Below are positions 46,552 through 59,668 of a stretch of 64,000 nt of DNA, one piece after another; the stretch's first letter is position 1, and the number at the start of each line of letters is the position of its first letter. The notes under the pieces were generated by a model. The model made no database searches and was not told the DNA's origin. It worked only from the letters and a program-made list of their open reading frames with translations. A program made the translations under genes and the position numbers. Source of the stretch: Cercis canadensis (lineage: Eukaryota > Streptophyta > Magnoliopsida > Fabales > Fabaceae); assembly GCA_003255065.1 (NCBI GenBank), contig QAOA01003303.1, positions 50,871 through 114,870 of the forward strand, in the 5' to 3' direction.

Positions 46552-49209
46552 TTACTTCATTATTTTCAAAAACTCCTCATCTTCATTACCAACCTCTTGG
46601 GTATCTACTTTCTTTGCTAGGAGCGGTTCTCTTCCATCATTCAGAGCCTTCCCTCTCTCCTTTTGCTGCCGTTCTACCTCCTCTGAAGTGTAACATCTCC
46701 TACTTTTGGTAATTCCTCCACTTTCTACAACATTTGTGATCAGACTTGTCTCTTTCTCCTCTTTCAAGTCCATTTTATCAGAAAAGTCTTTTGAATTTTG
46801 ATCTTGGGTAGACATTACCCTTGCCCTGTAATTCCAGGGCACTGCTCGATCACTCTCATAAAGAAAAGGAGTTGGTATTTGTATAACCACATCTGGCTGC
46901 ACTTGATTAGTTGGTGGGTCTGAGAAAACTTTAAGAACAAACGGCTTGAAAATCTAAGACTCCTCTCTAGCCATATTAATTTCTTCTCTTGTAGCACCAC
47001 TTCCTTTCTCAAATCTTAGAACCCCTAATGAAATCAATTTTTGAACCCTGCATTTGAATTCTCAGTAATCCTCTATATCATGGCCACAACTCTGATGATG
47101 TTCACAGAATAGCCCCTTATCAAATTTGTCATCAATTTCTATTCCTCTAAAAGGAACCTCCAAGCCACATCCCATTGACTTCAAACTTGCCCACACTTTT
47201 TTCATTGGCATTTTGACTTCTGTGATTTTCTTGACTATCTCCGTCTCCCTAGTAATGGCATTTGCTCTAGGCCTTCGCTCATGATTAGGCAAAGGATTTG
47301 TATTTACATTCGGTCCACCTCCTATCTCCTTAATTTTGATAGCCCATTGCTTAATCAAGTATAGGACAGCGTATTTGAAGGCGGGATAGTCTTCAATAGA
47401 GTAACCTACTGCACCCTTATGGTAGTCACACTTAAGATTTGGGTTATACCAATTTAGAAATGGTGGTTGCAAGGGGGCTACAGGTTTTGGAGCTATTGCA
47501 TGAAGTTCACATAGCTACCTGAACAATTCAGCTTTTGACATAGGGATATTGGTAAAAGGTTCATCTTTGAAAGGAGGACGAGGTTGATTTCTATACCCTT
47601 GGTAATTGGGTCTAGTTGGTGGTCTAGGCATTGGATTATTTGGAAATGCATTTTGTGGGGTAGGCTGATAATTGGGAATGAATGGTGCAGAAACTGGTCT
47701 AGGTGTATAGTATGGTTGAAGTGGTAAAACATTATTGACCTAAGGAGAGTATGGGGGGTTAAGATAAAACTGGTAAGATGGGCTTCTGTGATGANTAGTT
47801 GGTGGTCTAGGCATTAGATTATTTGGAAATGCATTTTGTGGGGTAGGCTGATAATTGGGAATGAATGGTGCAGAAACTGGTCTAGGTGTATAGTATGGTT
47901 GAAGTGGTAAAACATTATTGACCTAAGGAGAGTATGGGGGGTTAAGATAAAACTGGTAAGATGGGCTTCTGTGATGAGGAAAATGTGAGGATACAAGTGT
48001 TTGAACAAAGCTTACATCTCCTTCCTTTTTCTTAAACGTTGTCCCTTCCTCAAATTGTTATTATTAATTTCACCTTTCAAGAATGAAAATTTCCTAACAC
48101 GATGCATCTCCTCCACCCTCTCTCCAGCATTGATCACTTCAGAGAAATCTCTATAGACACTTGCCACCATCAATTCAATGTACGGGGAATTCAAAGTATT
48201 CACAAAATAATAAACCATTTCAGAATCCATTAATGGAGGTTGAGCTTGAGCAGCCAGATTTCTCCATTTTTGTGCATACTCCTTGAAGCTTTCCCCTTTT
48301 CCCTTTCTCATGGCTCCCAGTTGAGCTCTAGTAAGGGCTATGTTGTTATTAAAACTATACTGCTTCAAGAAAGTATCAGCCAAGTCCCTCCATGTGTGAA
48401 TCTTAAAATGATCCAAGCGCCAGTACCAATCTGTAGCGGGACCCGTCAAACTTTCTAGGAAAAAGTGCATGAAAAACTTATCCTCTTTTGCCCAAATAGA
48501 CATCTTGGTGCAAGTAAGATTTCAGATGAAGTTGGGGATTAGTTGTCCCATCATATCGTGTGAATTCAGGCATTTTGAAATCCTTAGGGAGCGTAATCTA
48601 TGAGGTTAGAGAGAGTTCCCCAATATCCACTGGACCGTATGCCCCTGATCCTTACATCATCTTAATCTGTTCTTCCAAATGCGCCTTCTTTTTCTCCATT
48701 GATTCTACCCTCAGCTTCTCCTTCTCTAATTCTTCCTTGTCTTTCCCTAACAGAAATACTCCTGAAGCTTCTTGTGCAGCGTGGTGAGTAATTGGATGAG
48801 TGTATGTATAGACGCCCCCTTGATTTTCATTTGGATTGAATGGAACTTCTATAAGTATAGAGAATGGGCCTGAGAAAAGTTGTGAGATGGCACGCATAAC
48901 ATCAGCTGGTTGGGTGGTTAAAGGAATTGCTGAATTGGAATCATATTCCTGCATTAGATTTGTAGAAGACATCAAGTGTGGAGGCATTCCCCATGTTGGA
49001 GCAGAAATTACAGGATTCGCCTCAAATGATGGATATGTTAATAAGGGTGTTACATGGAAAATTTGAGGGATATTAACACTACTTGGCCCCTCAACTACAG
49101 CCTTCAGCTTCAAACTCTCAGTGAGAAGTTTCAACATCTCGTTCATACGAGATTTCAATTCATCAAACTCTGCCCCCAAATTACGACACTGCTCTTGATT
49201 TTCTTCCAT
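46552..49209 (-). pseudogene. Gag of element E
   Basis: MEENQEQCRNLGAEFDELKS (49209), a coiled-coil start, is followed by a Pro-rich linker and then the retrotransposon gag domain at 48503-48012: MHFFLESLTGPATDWYWRLD, WRDLADTFLKQYSFN, GESFKEYAQKWRNLAAQ and MVYYFVNTLNSPYIE. C-terminal C-x2-H..C/H segments occur at 47472-47062 (CDYHKGAVGYSIEDYPAFK and CEHHQSCGHDIEDY), then a linker at 46902-46552. Frame breaks and a duplication around the N at 47795 are present. Confidence 0.83.
47613..47977. repeat. Direct duplication around N at 47795
   Basis: 47613-47794 and 47796-47977 are almost identical (TAGTTGGTGGTCTAGGCATT...CTTCTGTGATGA), with the N exactly between. Probable unmerged contig overlap within gag of element E. 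Confidence 0.82.
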
Positions 49210-49223
49210 GATATCTACAGTTC

Positions 49224-49872
49224 TTGATCTGAGCCCGATTGTCCTTATTGCAGAGTGCTTTTGATTGAACTTAGTTTTCTTTGCACGACCAATGATGTAT
49301 TACTTCCCTGTTGAATATGCAAAAATACGAAATGAATAATAATAAAAAGAAAAAGAAGAAGAAAATAAGAAAAATTGTGATTGAATGATAAATTGTTAGC
49401 ATCGCTTTCACAACCATGGTCATAATGAATTCCACGTCTTTGCACAAAACATTCATGAGAGTGTCACTATTAACCTATTTTTGTAAGAACATATAGCTCC
49501 CTACAAGAATAGATTAACATGAATGAATTCCATGAAAGTATTTAACTNTTGATCTGAGCCCGATTGTCCTTATTGCAGAGTGCTTTTGATTGAACTTAGT
49601 TTTCTTTGCACGACCAATGATGTATTACTTCCCTGTTGAATATGCAAAAATATGAAATGAATAATAATAAAAAGAAAAATAAGAAGAAAATAAGAAAAAT
49701 TGTGATTGAATGATAAATTGTTAGCATCACTTTCACAACCATGGTCATAATGAATTCCACGTCTTTGCACAAAACATTCATGAAAGTGTCACTATTAACC
49801 TATTTTTGTAAGAACATATAGCTCCCTACAAGAATAGATTAACATGAATGAATTCCATGAAAGTATTTAACT
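49224..49872. repeat. Direct duplication around N at 49548
   Basis: Two 324-base copies, 49224-49547 and 49549-49872, with few differences, flank the N. Probable unmerged contig overlap in the spacer between ORF1 and gag. Confidence 0.85.
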
Positions 49873-50089
49873 ACTCATGAAAAAATTATACACAACAAGC
49901 AAAATAGTCTTGCAAATAACTTCATTCTTCTCCTTAGAGTGAATTGGATACAAAATTCTTTAAAGTCATAATGGAGCTTTCATTTAAATACATGCTCCTT
50001 TGCAAAATTAGAAATTACAATAATAGCACTATGTCCCAAATACATTATTCAACATTTCTTTACACTTTATTTACAACTTTTCAAGTTCC

Positions 50090-51956
50090 TTAACAGATGA
50101 TGAACATGGAGTTGAAGACATTTCCACAGCCGAAACTTGTTGGTGTAACATTTTGGCCCTTATTTGTAGATTTCTAACAAATGAATCGTATTGTTGTCCC
50201 CAGTAGACAGCTACATCCCCTCTGAAAGCCACCTCTTTTCTCAGCTGATCTATTTGGTATTAGAGGTCATTAACTTGCCAACTTAAATCATCGCATTGTC
50301 GATCTTTGTCTTTTTTCCCTTCTTCTGCTTCTAGTTTCTGTCTTTTAGCCTCTTGTGCCTTTTCTTCTAGGTTGGCCATGAACATCTTGTTCTTTTTGTA
50401 TTTCATCTTCCAAAGAAATGGCCCTATCTCCATAAGAAATCATTTTTCCCTTATAATAGGCTACTTCCCTTTTCAATTTGTCGACCACCTTCCTTTCTTC
50501 CATCGTCTTCATTTTCTCTAATAGCTAGGTGTTCTCATCCTTTAGTTTATGTTTCTCTTCTTCTGCTCTTGCCAAACTCTTCTCCATTTCCTCAAACTTC
50601 AATAAGTCTCTTACAGATTATTCTGTTTCAAAATCCCGAAGACTATCTTTTGACGGAGGTTGATAAGAGGAATGACTTATTTCTGGAACTATCACCTTTT
50701 TTCCTCGAGTTGGAAACCAGTTTTTATACTCCTTATTGGTGTGCTTTATCAGTGGACTGAAGTCCACCTCACAAATGACCAGGTGTTTCCAGGCTTGAAA
50801 TTTTTTTCTGATCTTACTTTCGTTTCCTTGACTTTTATATTCAAAATCTACCTCTGTAAGCTCTTTTGTTGGCGGAATGAATTGTTGGCGATTGAATTGG
50901 CGTGGAACCAAGAGGGGAGTATAAGCGATACATCCCCGTGTCCCCATAAGAGGGACACAAGAGAAATCCCCACAACTGGTTAGGATACCCAGACTTCCTA
51001 CCCAAAGGATCTTCCAAAAAACTGTCTGTTCATAGATTTTTTCAAATTCTTCCAACCAATGCTGTCTAGTCTAATCCTCCGACAGTTTCAGCATATAGTT
51101 TTCCAGAAGGTTAGTTGTTCTGACATATCTCTTCATACAATGAAACCTTCTCCCAAATGCGTGACAAAATAGCCAAACATATAACAACTGAAAGCAACAT
51201 CTCAGTTTTCCTCCACCATTCTTCCTACAATAATTGAGGGACAATAACGTGTCGGCTAAAACGGCGGGAATTGGATTCACCCCATTGCAGATAGCTCTAT
51301 GGAAAACATTTATGGCATCATGATTAATCGCATTTTTGCAGTTGGAAAAAAGAATTAATCCATATATTGCTAGAATCACTAATTTGCGCACATTCTCCCA
51401 TTTCCTTTGACCGAGAAAAGTATCCATGCATTTCTTCACAAAATACATGGGCCAAACTTGAGCCTCCTCTTCTTTTCCCTTTTTCTCCCTTAAATATTCT
51501 TGCTTACTTACTCCAAAAATATCAGCAATTTTCTCTTTAGCCACTTTGTGCACAGTATAAGTATATACGACGGTTTTTAGCTAAAGGCATCCCTAGCATG
51601 TGACTGTACTCTTCCAAGGTTGAGGTCAAATCTATATCTTTAAATGTGAAGCATCTATAGGATGGGTCCCAGTAGTTCACTGCAGTAATCAACGCCATTC
51701 TCTGTACTTTTATCTTTAATAGATCCATGAGCTTAAGGTAGTCTGTGTAAAGGGGTCCTCTCTCACTTAAAGGCATCTTCTGAACAAAAAGCCCGATGTC
51801 AGCTATGTCATTCATTTCAACGGTAACCTTGAGCTTTTTTGACAGTTCAGAACTATATCCATTAGGCAAACAATCCCCTTCTTTTGCTTGTTGTGCTTGA
51901 GTGTCTCTCATGAATGCTTTAGAAGGACGTGAAAAAGTTGAATCTTGATTAGCCAT
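50090..51956 (-). pseudogene. ORF1 of element E (DUF7745-like N-terminal protein)
   Basis: It lies between primer site and gag, where Ogre elements carry an extra ORF. It starts MANQDSTFSRPSKAFMRDTQ. It contains ITAVNYWDPSYRCFTFKDID and LTSTLEEYSHMLGMPLA, a motif I recall from plant proteins annotated with DUF7745. It continues in another frame through FGVSKQEYLREKKGKEEEAQ and WPMYFVKKCMDTFLGQRKW, and after a stop at about 51070 through EEFEKIYEQT.. DFSPLIKHTNKEYKNWF. The tail around 50600-50400 is coiled coil (EEMEKSLARAEEEKHKLKDE). Frame breaks. Function unknown even in intact relatives. Confidence 0.7.
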
Positions 51957-52711
51957 GTTAACAATTTATCTCTTAATATCACTCCCTGAGAATTTAAGCA
52001 AAGTGAAAAGAATCATCAGAATGAAATAAATAAAATAAGACCAAAAACATGTAAACACCCAAGAAGAAGAATGCTTCTCCCTTTGTCTTATGAAAGGATC
52101 AGCCTTAGGTTTAGGATTTCTAGTTTAACGGCCAAGGTCTATCTTGAATCCGACGACATCTATAGTCAAATTACGTGCATGGTTTGGTGATGAGTGCTAA
52201 TATCCTGAAAGTCCAAGGTACTGCAGACTACCCCCACCAAAATGATGGAGATCACACCCTACTAACCTAGTTCACAAGGGGATAACCCCTCTGTTTACCC
52301 AAATCAGCAAGATGATCCACAATCTGAGCGGAAGCTTTCGTGTAAACCACCGAAGGATAAACCTCCCGGTAATAACACTAGGCTCCCTTCTAATCCTAGA
52401 TTTAAAATGGCCCAGGCACAGAGCCGATGAGTAGTGCAGGGTTACAGTGTTAGTGCACAGTGTGTGTGGGAGAAGCATACAAACCTCAACCTACATCTAC
52501 CATAAACTACTCAACTGCAATAAAACACAAGAAATATGCAACAGTAATCAGCTATCTACAAATGCAAAAAATAAATGAATAACATAATCGAAAGCATAAC
52601 TACTTAAAAAAAGAGAAAACACAACACAAAAGAAATTTTAGGGGTAAAGAAAATAAACAAGGTCATATTAAGTTCGCACAACTAATTTTCTGGGCTTGAC
52701 TCTCTAACAGT

Positions 52712-52731
52712 CCCCAGCAGAGTTGTCAAAC
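52712..52731 (-). other. Primer binding site of element E
   Basis: On the minus strand GTTTGACAACTCTGCTGGGG follows the LTR end GTTGTGACA. This resembles the GGCGACTCTGCTGGGGA primer-site form seen in Ogre-like elements. Confidence 0.6.
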
Positions 52732-55700
52732 TGTCACAACGTACCTGAAGGTCGCTACGACGCGGATGGCGAAATAAAAAGAGATTTAGTTTTCGAAATG
52801 AAAAATCTAGAGTCGCCACCAATTGTATTAAGAAAATATTGAACAATTGGAAAACCTTTTTTTTATTTATTAAATAATAAAAAACATCGGTCTACGAACC
52901 AAAGAGAGTTTGGTAGTTTGTTTATGTGTGAGGAAGGTGTTAGACACCCCATAGTATCCGTCTAAAGACGATTACCCTAAATTAGTTGTGGGAATAGAAT
53001 ATGGCCAAAAATGTATATTTTATTTACCCCAGAATAATAAATTGATTACAAGAATATCTGACAAAAATAAGAACCCAGAATTTGAACGTGCAATGCATGA
53101 ATTATCTACCGAGACCTAAATCCTTCCACCCCTTCATCACATGAAGCAACCGTCCAAGGTGGCGCTACCTTCACCTAGATCGGATAGAGAAAGGCATCCC
53201 ATATAGGACTGACTCGCCCTATCCTCCCATGATAAGTGAATGGGCATGCAGATACTACGCGACACAGATATATTTTTATATGCAATGCAAATGCATGACT
53301 TTAAATATTACAAAACTTGTCTCCAAATCTAAGTACTGAGAAATTTTAAATTACATCCAAAAATATATAAAAAAAAAGAGACAAATAAGACAATGTTCTT
53401 GCTCCACACTTGTATCTGGATATATTCCAGTTGGGCCTTCCGATTTGCTTGTACTCATAATTACAATGAATTATGTCCGAGAATGCTCATATATACAAAA
53501 TACAAAGTAGGCAAGACTTAAAGACTTATGGTTCTTAAGAGACAAAATTGAGAGTGAACTAGACGTGCAAAAATTCTAAAAATTATATACATTGAAGCCA
53601 CATATCATATGGTTTTAATAAAAATGAAATTACTTAATTTGGATTTGTACAACTTCAAAAAAATTGAAAGACTGAACACTGCCAGAGATAAGGCATTAGT
53701 GTCAGTGCAACCTTGAGCAGCTAAGTTCAAACTCGAACTGGCAGTAAACTAGACATGCAAAAAATATGAAAATGGCATATATTGAAGCTGCATATGTTAT
53801 GGTCCTAATGAGATAAGAACCACATAAAAAAGAGCTGTAAAACTTCCGAAAAAAATGAAATACCGAACATTGCCAGGGATAGGGCATCAGTGTCAATGCA
53901 ACATTGAGCAGCTAAGTTTAAACTCAAACTGGCAGTAAACTACAAATGAAAAAAATCTAAAAATTTCATAAATTGAAGCTAAACATCTGATGATTCTAAT
54001 GAGATAAGAAACACATAAAATGGAGTTGTGCAACTTCAGAAAAAAATGAAAAACCGAACACTGCCAGGGATAGGGCATCATTGTCAGTGTAACATTAAGC
54101 AGCAATGTTCAAACTCGAACTGGCAGTAAAATAAACATGCAAAAAATCTAAACATTTCACACATTGAAGCAACACATCTTATGGTTCTAATGAGATAAGA
54201 ACCACGTAAAATGGAGCTGTACAACTTCAAAAAAAAATGAAACACTGAACACTGCCAGGGATAGGGCATCAGTGTCAGTGTAACATTAAGCAGCTATGTT
54301 CAAACTCGAACTGGCAGTAAACTAAACATGAAAAAAATCTAAAAATTGTACACATTGAAGTTACACATCTTACGGTTCTAATGAGATAAGAACCACGTAA
54401 AATGAAGCTGTACAACTTCAGGAAAAAAAAAAANAAAAAAAAAAAAAAAAAAAACACCAAACACTGCCAGGGATAGAGCATAAGTGTCAGTGTAACATTA
54501 AGCAGCTATGTTAAAACTTGAATTGGCAGTAAACTACACATTAAAAAAATATAAAAATTGCACACATTGAAGCCACACATCTTACGGTTCTAATGAGACC
54601 AACATCACTTAATTCAGATCTTTATAACTGCAAAAAAAAAAATAAANAAAAAAAAAAAAAAACACCGAACACTGCCAGGGATAGAGCATAAGTGTCAGTG
54701 TAACATTAAGCAGCTATGTTAAAACTCGAACTGGCAGTAAACTACACATTAAAAAAATCTAAAAATTGCACACATTGAAGCCACACATCTTACGGTTCTA
54801 ATGAGACCAACATCACTTAATTCAGATCTTTATAACTCCAAAAAAAAATAAAACACTGAGTACTGCCAGGGGAGAATTGACAGCAATGAAAAAAATGTAC
54901 AAACATTCTTTTCATGACAAAACAGAATGGAGCCAAATTGACACTAAAACAGTATGGGATTAATACTCAATATGCCAGATAGAAGCTATTTAGACTCTAA
55001 GAAATATCTTTCCATATAGGATAAAGAGTCATTTCATGCTATTTACAATCCCAAAATCTAGGCAAACACTAAACATATCCAGAACAGCAGGAAAACTCAT
55101 GCAGAAAATCTCCCAAGATGGCCTGAGGACCTATCCAAGATGGCACAAAAAACTACAATTAAAACCATCTTTGAAGCATACTTACACAGCCAAGAAATCC
55201 ACAAACGTCCTAAAGAAAACCAGAAAATAAAACCAACACAGATTCCCCAAATGAAACAACAATAGAATTAAAAAAAAAAAAATTGTAAGATCCAGACATA
55301 ATTTCATGCGGCCACTACCATTGCAAGATCATGACTAATCATGTGTTTACAACATTGAAGACCAAAAATCATGAAATAAATACCATCTACCCCTAACAAT
55401 GCAATTCTAAAACCTACTCAAATTCTAAAAAGAGGGCATAATCAAACCAGCAATGACAATTGCAACACTCAAAAGCTGACCAGATATAGAAATCTGAATG
55501 AAAACACAAACAGCAAGCCTTCCATAAACACATGTCCAGGAAAATGTGAACTAATTTCAATAATCCAAGATTAAATCAGAGGTAAATCCAAGGCAAAGAG
55601 TCTCTATTCAACTCTCCAAAAATGGGAAGGAAAGAAGATAGAATCTTATGATTAAATCTTTAAGCAGAATAGAGACAAAAAGGTTAATAATCAAAGCTTC

Positions 55701-56723
55701 AACCTCATACTTTGGACCTAGAACTAGAAAAATCTATATGATCAAACATGAATTTCAAAATTTGAAAATAAACATGCTATAGCTTTAAATCTTCAAGAAA
55801 AAAACAAACAAGCATCATAGAGATAAAGAAGTAAAGACGGAAAAAAGGAAGAACAAGCACAGTAAACCAGCAAACCAAAAATTATCCAAGGGATATAACA
55901 ATCCATTTCATGCTATTCTATAACAATTGAAATCACACCTTGTTTCCACGCAGCTTCAACTTCTTTGGTGAAAAGAAAACAAAGCAAGAGAGGATTCGGA
56001 GAGTGATCTCGGCCTTAAAAAATGCAAGGAATGAGACCCAAGGGTCTCAATAGATTACAATTTTGTTTTTCTCACTCACTCCCTCTTGGTTGCTCTTTAT
56101 CGAGCTCTGCTTTCTCTCTTCAGAAAATCTGCTCTCTGCTCCTTCCCTTTAGAAATTCTGCTCTCTACTTTCAAGAAAGAAAAACCATTTTTTCACTTTG
56201 CCTATTGGTTCTTGCATATGGACCCTTGCTGAAATGGGTGGTTCTCCTTGTTTTGACTTTTCTTCCCTTCCTTTGTTTCCTATTTTGACCCTTTAGTTAA
56301 CTGTTCCCCCCCCCCCCCCTCTCATCTTTTCTTTTTTTACTTGCTTTTCTTTACTTAAATATTTAGTTATTCAATTAAAAGAAAGAAAAATCCAAGTTTG
56401 GACCAATGGGGAGAGAAGGAAATCTATTCCTTTCTCTCCTATTGGTTCCTTTAGATCCAATGATGCCAAAAGTAAATTTATAAAATATATTTATATGTTT
56501 CATCAATTATTTACATAATTAAGAAAAATAACAAAAATAGACCAAGTGGGCTTAAATAACAATGGGCTTAATGTGACAATAGATTAGGCTTAGGTTTTTC
56601 TTTTATTCTAGAAGCCCAAAAACAATAAAAAAAAGACACTAATTAAAAATTTGAATTTACCTCTAATTTTTCTTAAATATATTTTTAACCATCAAAACAC
56701 CCGGACAAAATACAGTGTCTACA
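52732..56723 (-). repeat. 5' LTR of element E (about 4 kb)
   Basis: Minus strand TGTAGACACTG...GTACGTTGTGACA. Its unusual length is partly due to a tandem array at 53674-54870. The plus-strand end ACA at 56723 directly precedes the TSD ATATG. No reliable gene; ORFs in the array are repeat shadows. Confidence 0.82.
53674..54870 (-). repeat. 191-bp tandem repeat array in the LTR of element E
   Basis: Successive GAACACTGCCAGGGATAGGG landmarks lie at 53674, 53865, 54056, 54247, about 54458, 54667 and 54858. The period is 191 bp, longer where poly-A runs expand, with six full units. Single Ns at 54434 and 54647 sit in poly-A runs, so two units may be contig-overlap copies. Parallel minus-strand ORFs in each unit are a repeat effect. 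Confidence 0.87.
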
Positions 56724-56728
56724 ATATG

Positions 56729-59668
56729 CAGGGTATAGATCATACTGGCATTGCTTCTTGTTTTATCTTTGACCTTGATGCTTTAGAATTTTTGTGTAGA
56801 TTTGCAGCTGATATCCATTATAAAGGGACTTAAAAATAATTTTCTTAACAAATTAGTGAAAGGGATTTTCTTCCTTATTAGCTTAATATATTAATGGAGT
56901 AGAGATTTTTGTTCAAGATTGAGATAAAGGATAACAACTTAAAACAAGGTTGGCCTATCTAATTTTTATGAGGGAATTTACTCATTGCAATAGAATAAGT
57001 AATCAACATGTCTCCTAAAAAAAATGAAGATATTGAATGTGCAAAATAATGTCAAGTAATTAAGATGGGACATTCATTATAGGAAGTTTTTTTTTTTTGT
57101 AAATTAAATGTCCTATTTTAAGATAAGCAAATGGAACAAGTTTTTGGGTAGCTGATAATTGGGGTGGGGATGATAATGGAAAGAAAATTTAGTCATTTAT
57201 CCACCCATGTAGGGTTTTGGGATAAAAAAGAATACATTATAGAATTTTGGGTTGCACTAAATTTAGACCTTAAACTATCTACTTATGGAAACTCTAATAG
57301 GACTATTAGGGTACTGAATATCCATTACTCAATTAAATAAGTAAAAGATGATTTTTTTTTTTCAAATTTAGTACAAAATTATTTGCACTAGAATTTGATT
57401 ATTGTAATTTTTTTTGCCCGTTAGAGTCTATACAACAATGGTACCCTATCTAGTATAGGACATGTAATACCCAAATTCGTACATAGTCTATGATACCTAA
57501 AATTAAATTATTGCTCTTGAGGCACCTACTGGCCGATCAAAGGACTCAAGTATAATTCTTTTTTCTTGTGATTTAATTTCTATTTCACTGAGAAGACTTC
57601 CAATTTCTATTTTTTTTTTGTTTGGAAGTTTAATTTTATGGATCTATAATCTCTATTTCACTGCATGATATTTGTTCTTTATTCTTCAATCATATATTTG
57701 CTACCTTGCAAAGCGTGAAGCACATGTGGGTTGCTGATTTTGCAAATATGTGGCATTGGGAAAACATTTGTTGTTTTCATGGTGAATTGTGCATATAGGT
57801 CAAACTTTAAAAAATTAATTAACTGGCAAATTTTTGGTGGCACATGGGTATTATACCTACAGAAACATATTTGGAGAGTCAAACTTTCAAGAGACTATAT
57901 TCTATTTGTCTGTCTCAATTAACACTGACCATGATCTTAGCTCTTTAATATGAAGAGACATTTAACAAATTATTATCTTGATTATAGATTACTTTTTTTG
58001 TTGGTGATTATTTACATAAACTTTAGGATGTTAACAAATTTTGAAATATGATTTTTATCAAGTCTATCCATTTTACAATGTTTACTCTATGTTTCATTAT
58101 AATTAAATTCTTTTGGGTTCTTATTTCTTCCATTATTTTTCTGGAAAATAGTGATCATATATAGACCCTTTCAATTTACAGAATATTCTATTGGTAGATA
58201 TCTTGATAATAGTATGTTAAAATGAATTACAAGGTATTACAAACTTGCAAGTGTGTTGTGTATGAGTTCAGTTGTTCTAAAACTAGGATGAATTAACAAT
58301 AAGTTAAAATGTAATGTTTTAATAGGCCATGTATATGAAAAATGACCATAGCAAAATAGCAAATTATGATGATTATTTTGTTGTTGGTGTCTTCCAAAGG
58401 ATAGAAAGATAGGGTATTCTAGATAAGGAATAAGAGAGAACAAATATATGTGTTTGAGATAGAAGTGAAAGTACCTCAGGGGAAGCAACGATCACTAATG
58501 GCTCCGCTATCAAATGTAGTTGTTGGAAGAACAAAAACATATCCATAACACAATTAGGAGAATGAAGAAAATTACCAAAATCAAAGGGTTAACCTAAAGT
58601 AGAAATAACATAAGATTTGAAAATAAAATAGTAGATAGTGAGATGATTCTATATGTAATGGATTTTTATTGTGAAACTTAAACTATGCCAAAGGGCTTCC
58701 TAAAAGAATAATCAGCTTACGATATTCTAACAAAAATCAAAAGAAAAGTGTGAATGAGCTGCATTCAGTTCTTTAGTATTCATTGAAGTTTAAAGCATGA
58801 AAAACATTTGCTGGGAGCATAACTGCATAGCTAGATATATAACCAATTGCAAGTTTAAATCAAAGATCTTTACATAAATTTAAATTGAGCAACTAAAGTA
58901 GTGTGAAAGAAAAAAATCAAAGACTTTCAGTGAATGAAAATCAACCATGTAATACACCTCGAGTCCCTGATCTAATATGTAGTGCCTACTGATTTTGATG
59001 TTTGGCTTGCTGAGAGGCTATACAGTATTTTTAGAGGAAAAATAGAAAATTCAGAGAGTAAACATAGAAGAAAAGGAGATAAAGATTCACCAACCCCACA
59101 ATAAATAAATGTATAAAAAGAATAAGAAGCTATTCTGGAAAAGCACTGTCTTTGAGTAGAGAAAAAATGGCTTCCATGCCTTGGGCTCTAAGAGCGGCTT
59201 CTTATCTTAGGATCTTTATTTTTCACAAAGTCTTTTCCCATTGATAATTTAGTCTCCTTCATAGATTGCTATAAAGAGACTAAAAGTTAGAAGAAAGGGA
59301 ACATAGAAGCTATAAATAGAGGAAATAGATGATAGATGATAAACTTTAAAATGTGTAGGACAAAGGAAGTAGGAATCAAAGATATGCATAGGAAAAATAA
59401 AAATTAGTACTAAAGGAATAAAAGCAAATTGTTGAAGTATGGGGGGGGAGGTTGAATAGCGGTTGAGATAAGCATATAGAAAAAATGAAATATGGCATCA
59501 AGAGGAAGATCAAACTAAATGATACATGGGAAAAAGAATAGATGGCATGTGAAGAGAAGATAAGAAATGGTGAACTAAAATGATTACATGTGTAATTAGA
59601 AGACAAAGATAATAAAGCGATATGTGTAGACTAAAATGAGGGAAGAATAAAGTTTTAAATGGAAAAAA
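56729..59668. other. Intergenic, AT-rich, no gene recognised
   Basis: The first 100 or so bases continue the target sequence interrupted by element E (joining to 43752-43825). Read across the junction this includes open frames of about 40 codons that I do not recognise. The rest is AT-rich with short ORFs and no domain. Confidence 0.35.

Larger units (their letters stand above)
43826..56723 (-). mobile_element. Element E: Ogre-like Ty3/gypsy retrotransposon with deleted RT-integrase
   Basis: It is flanked by the TSD ATATG (43821-43825 and 56724-56728). On the minus strand the order is 5' LTR (56723-52732), primer site, an extra ORF1 (51956 to about 50090), gag, protease, a pre-RT remnant, then directly the last 935 bp of the 3' LTR. 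A long LTR, an extra ORF before gag and a primer site reading GACAACTCTGCTGGGGA fit Ogre/Tat elements. RT, RNase H, integrase and about 3 kb of the 3' LTR are gone in one deletion at about 44758. The element is dead. Confidence 0.86.

Noticed and set aside
53702..54481. Family of similar 61-70 residue minus-strand ORFs (starting MPYPWQC or MLYPWQC)
   Set aside because: They are the same frame read in each tandem repeat unit; no start context, domain or gene structure.
53674..54870. Regular spacing of short identical blocks, like a CRISPR array
   Set aside because: The whole 191-bp unit is repeated, with no unique spacers, and it lies in a plant retrotransposon LTR.
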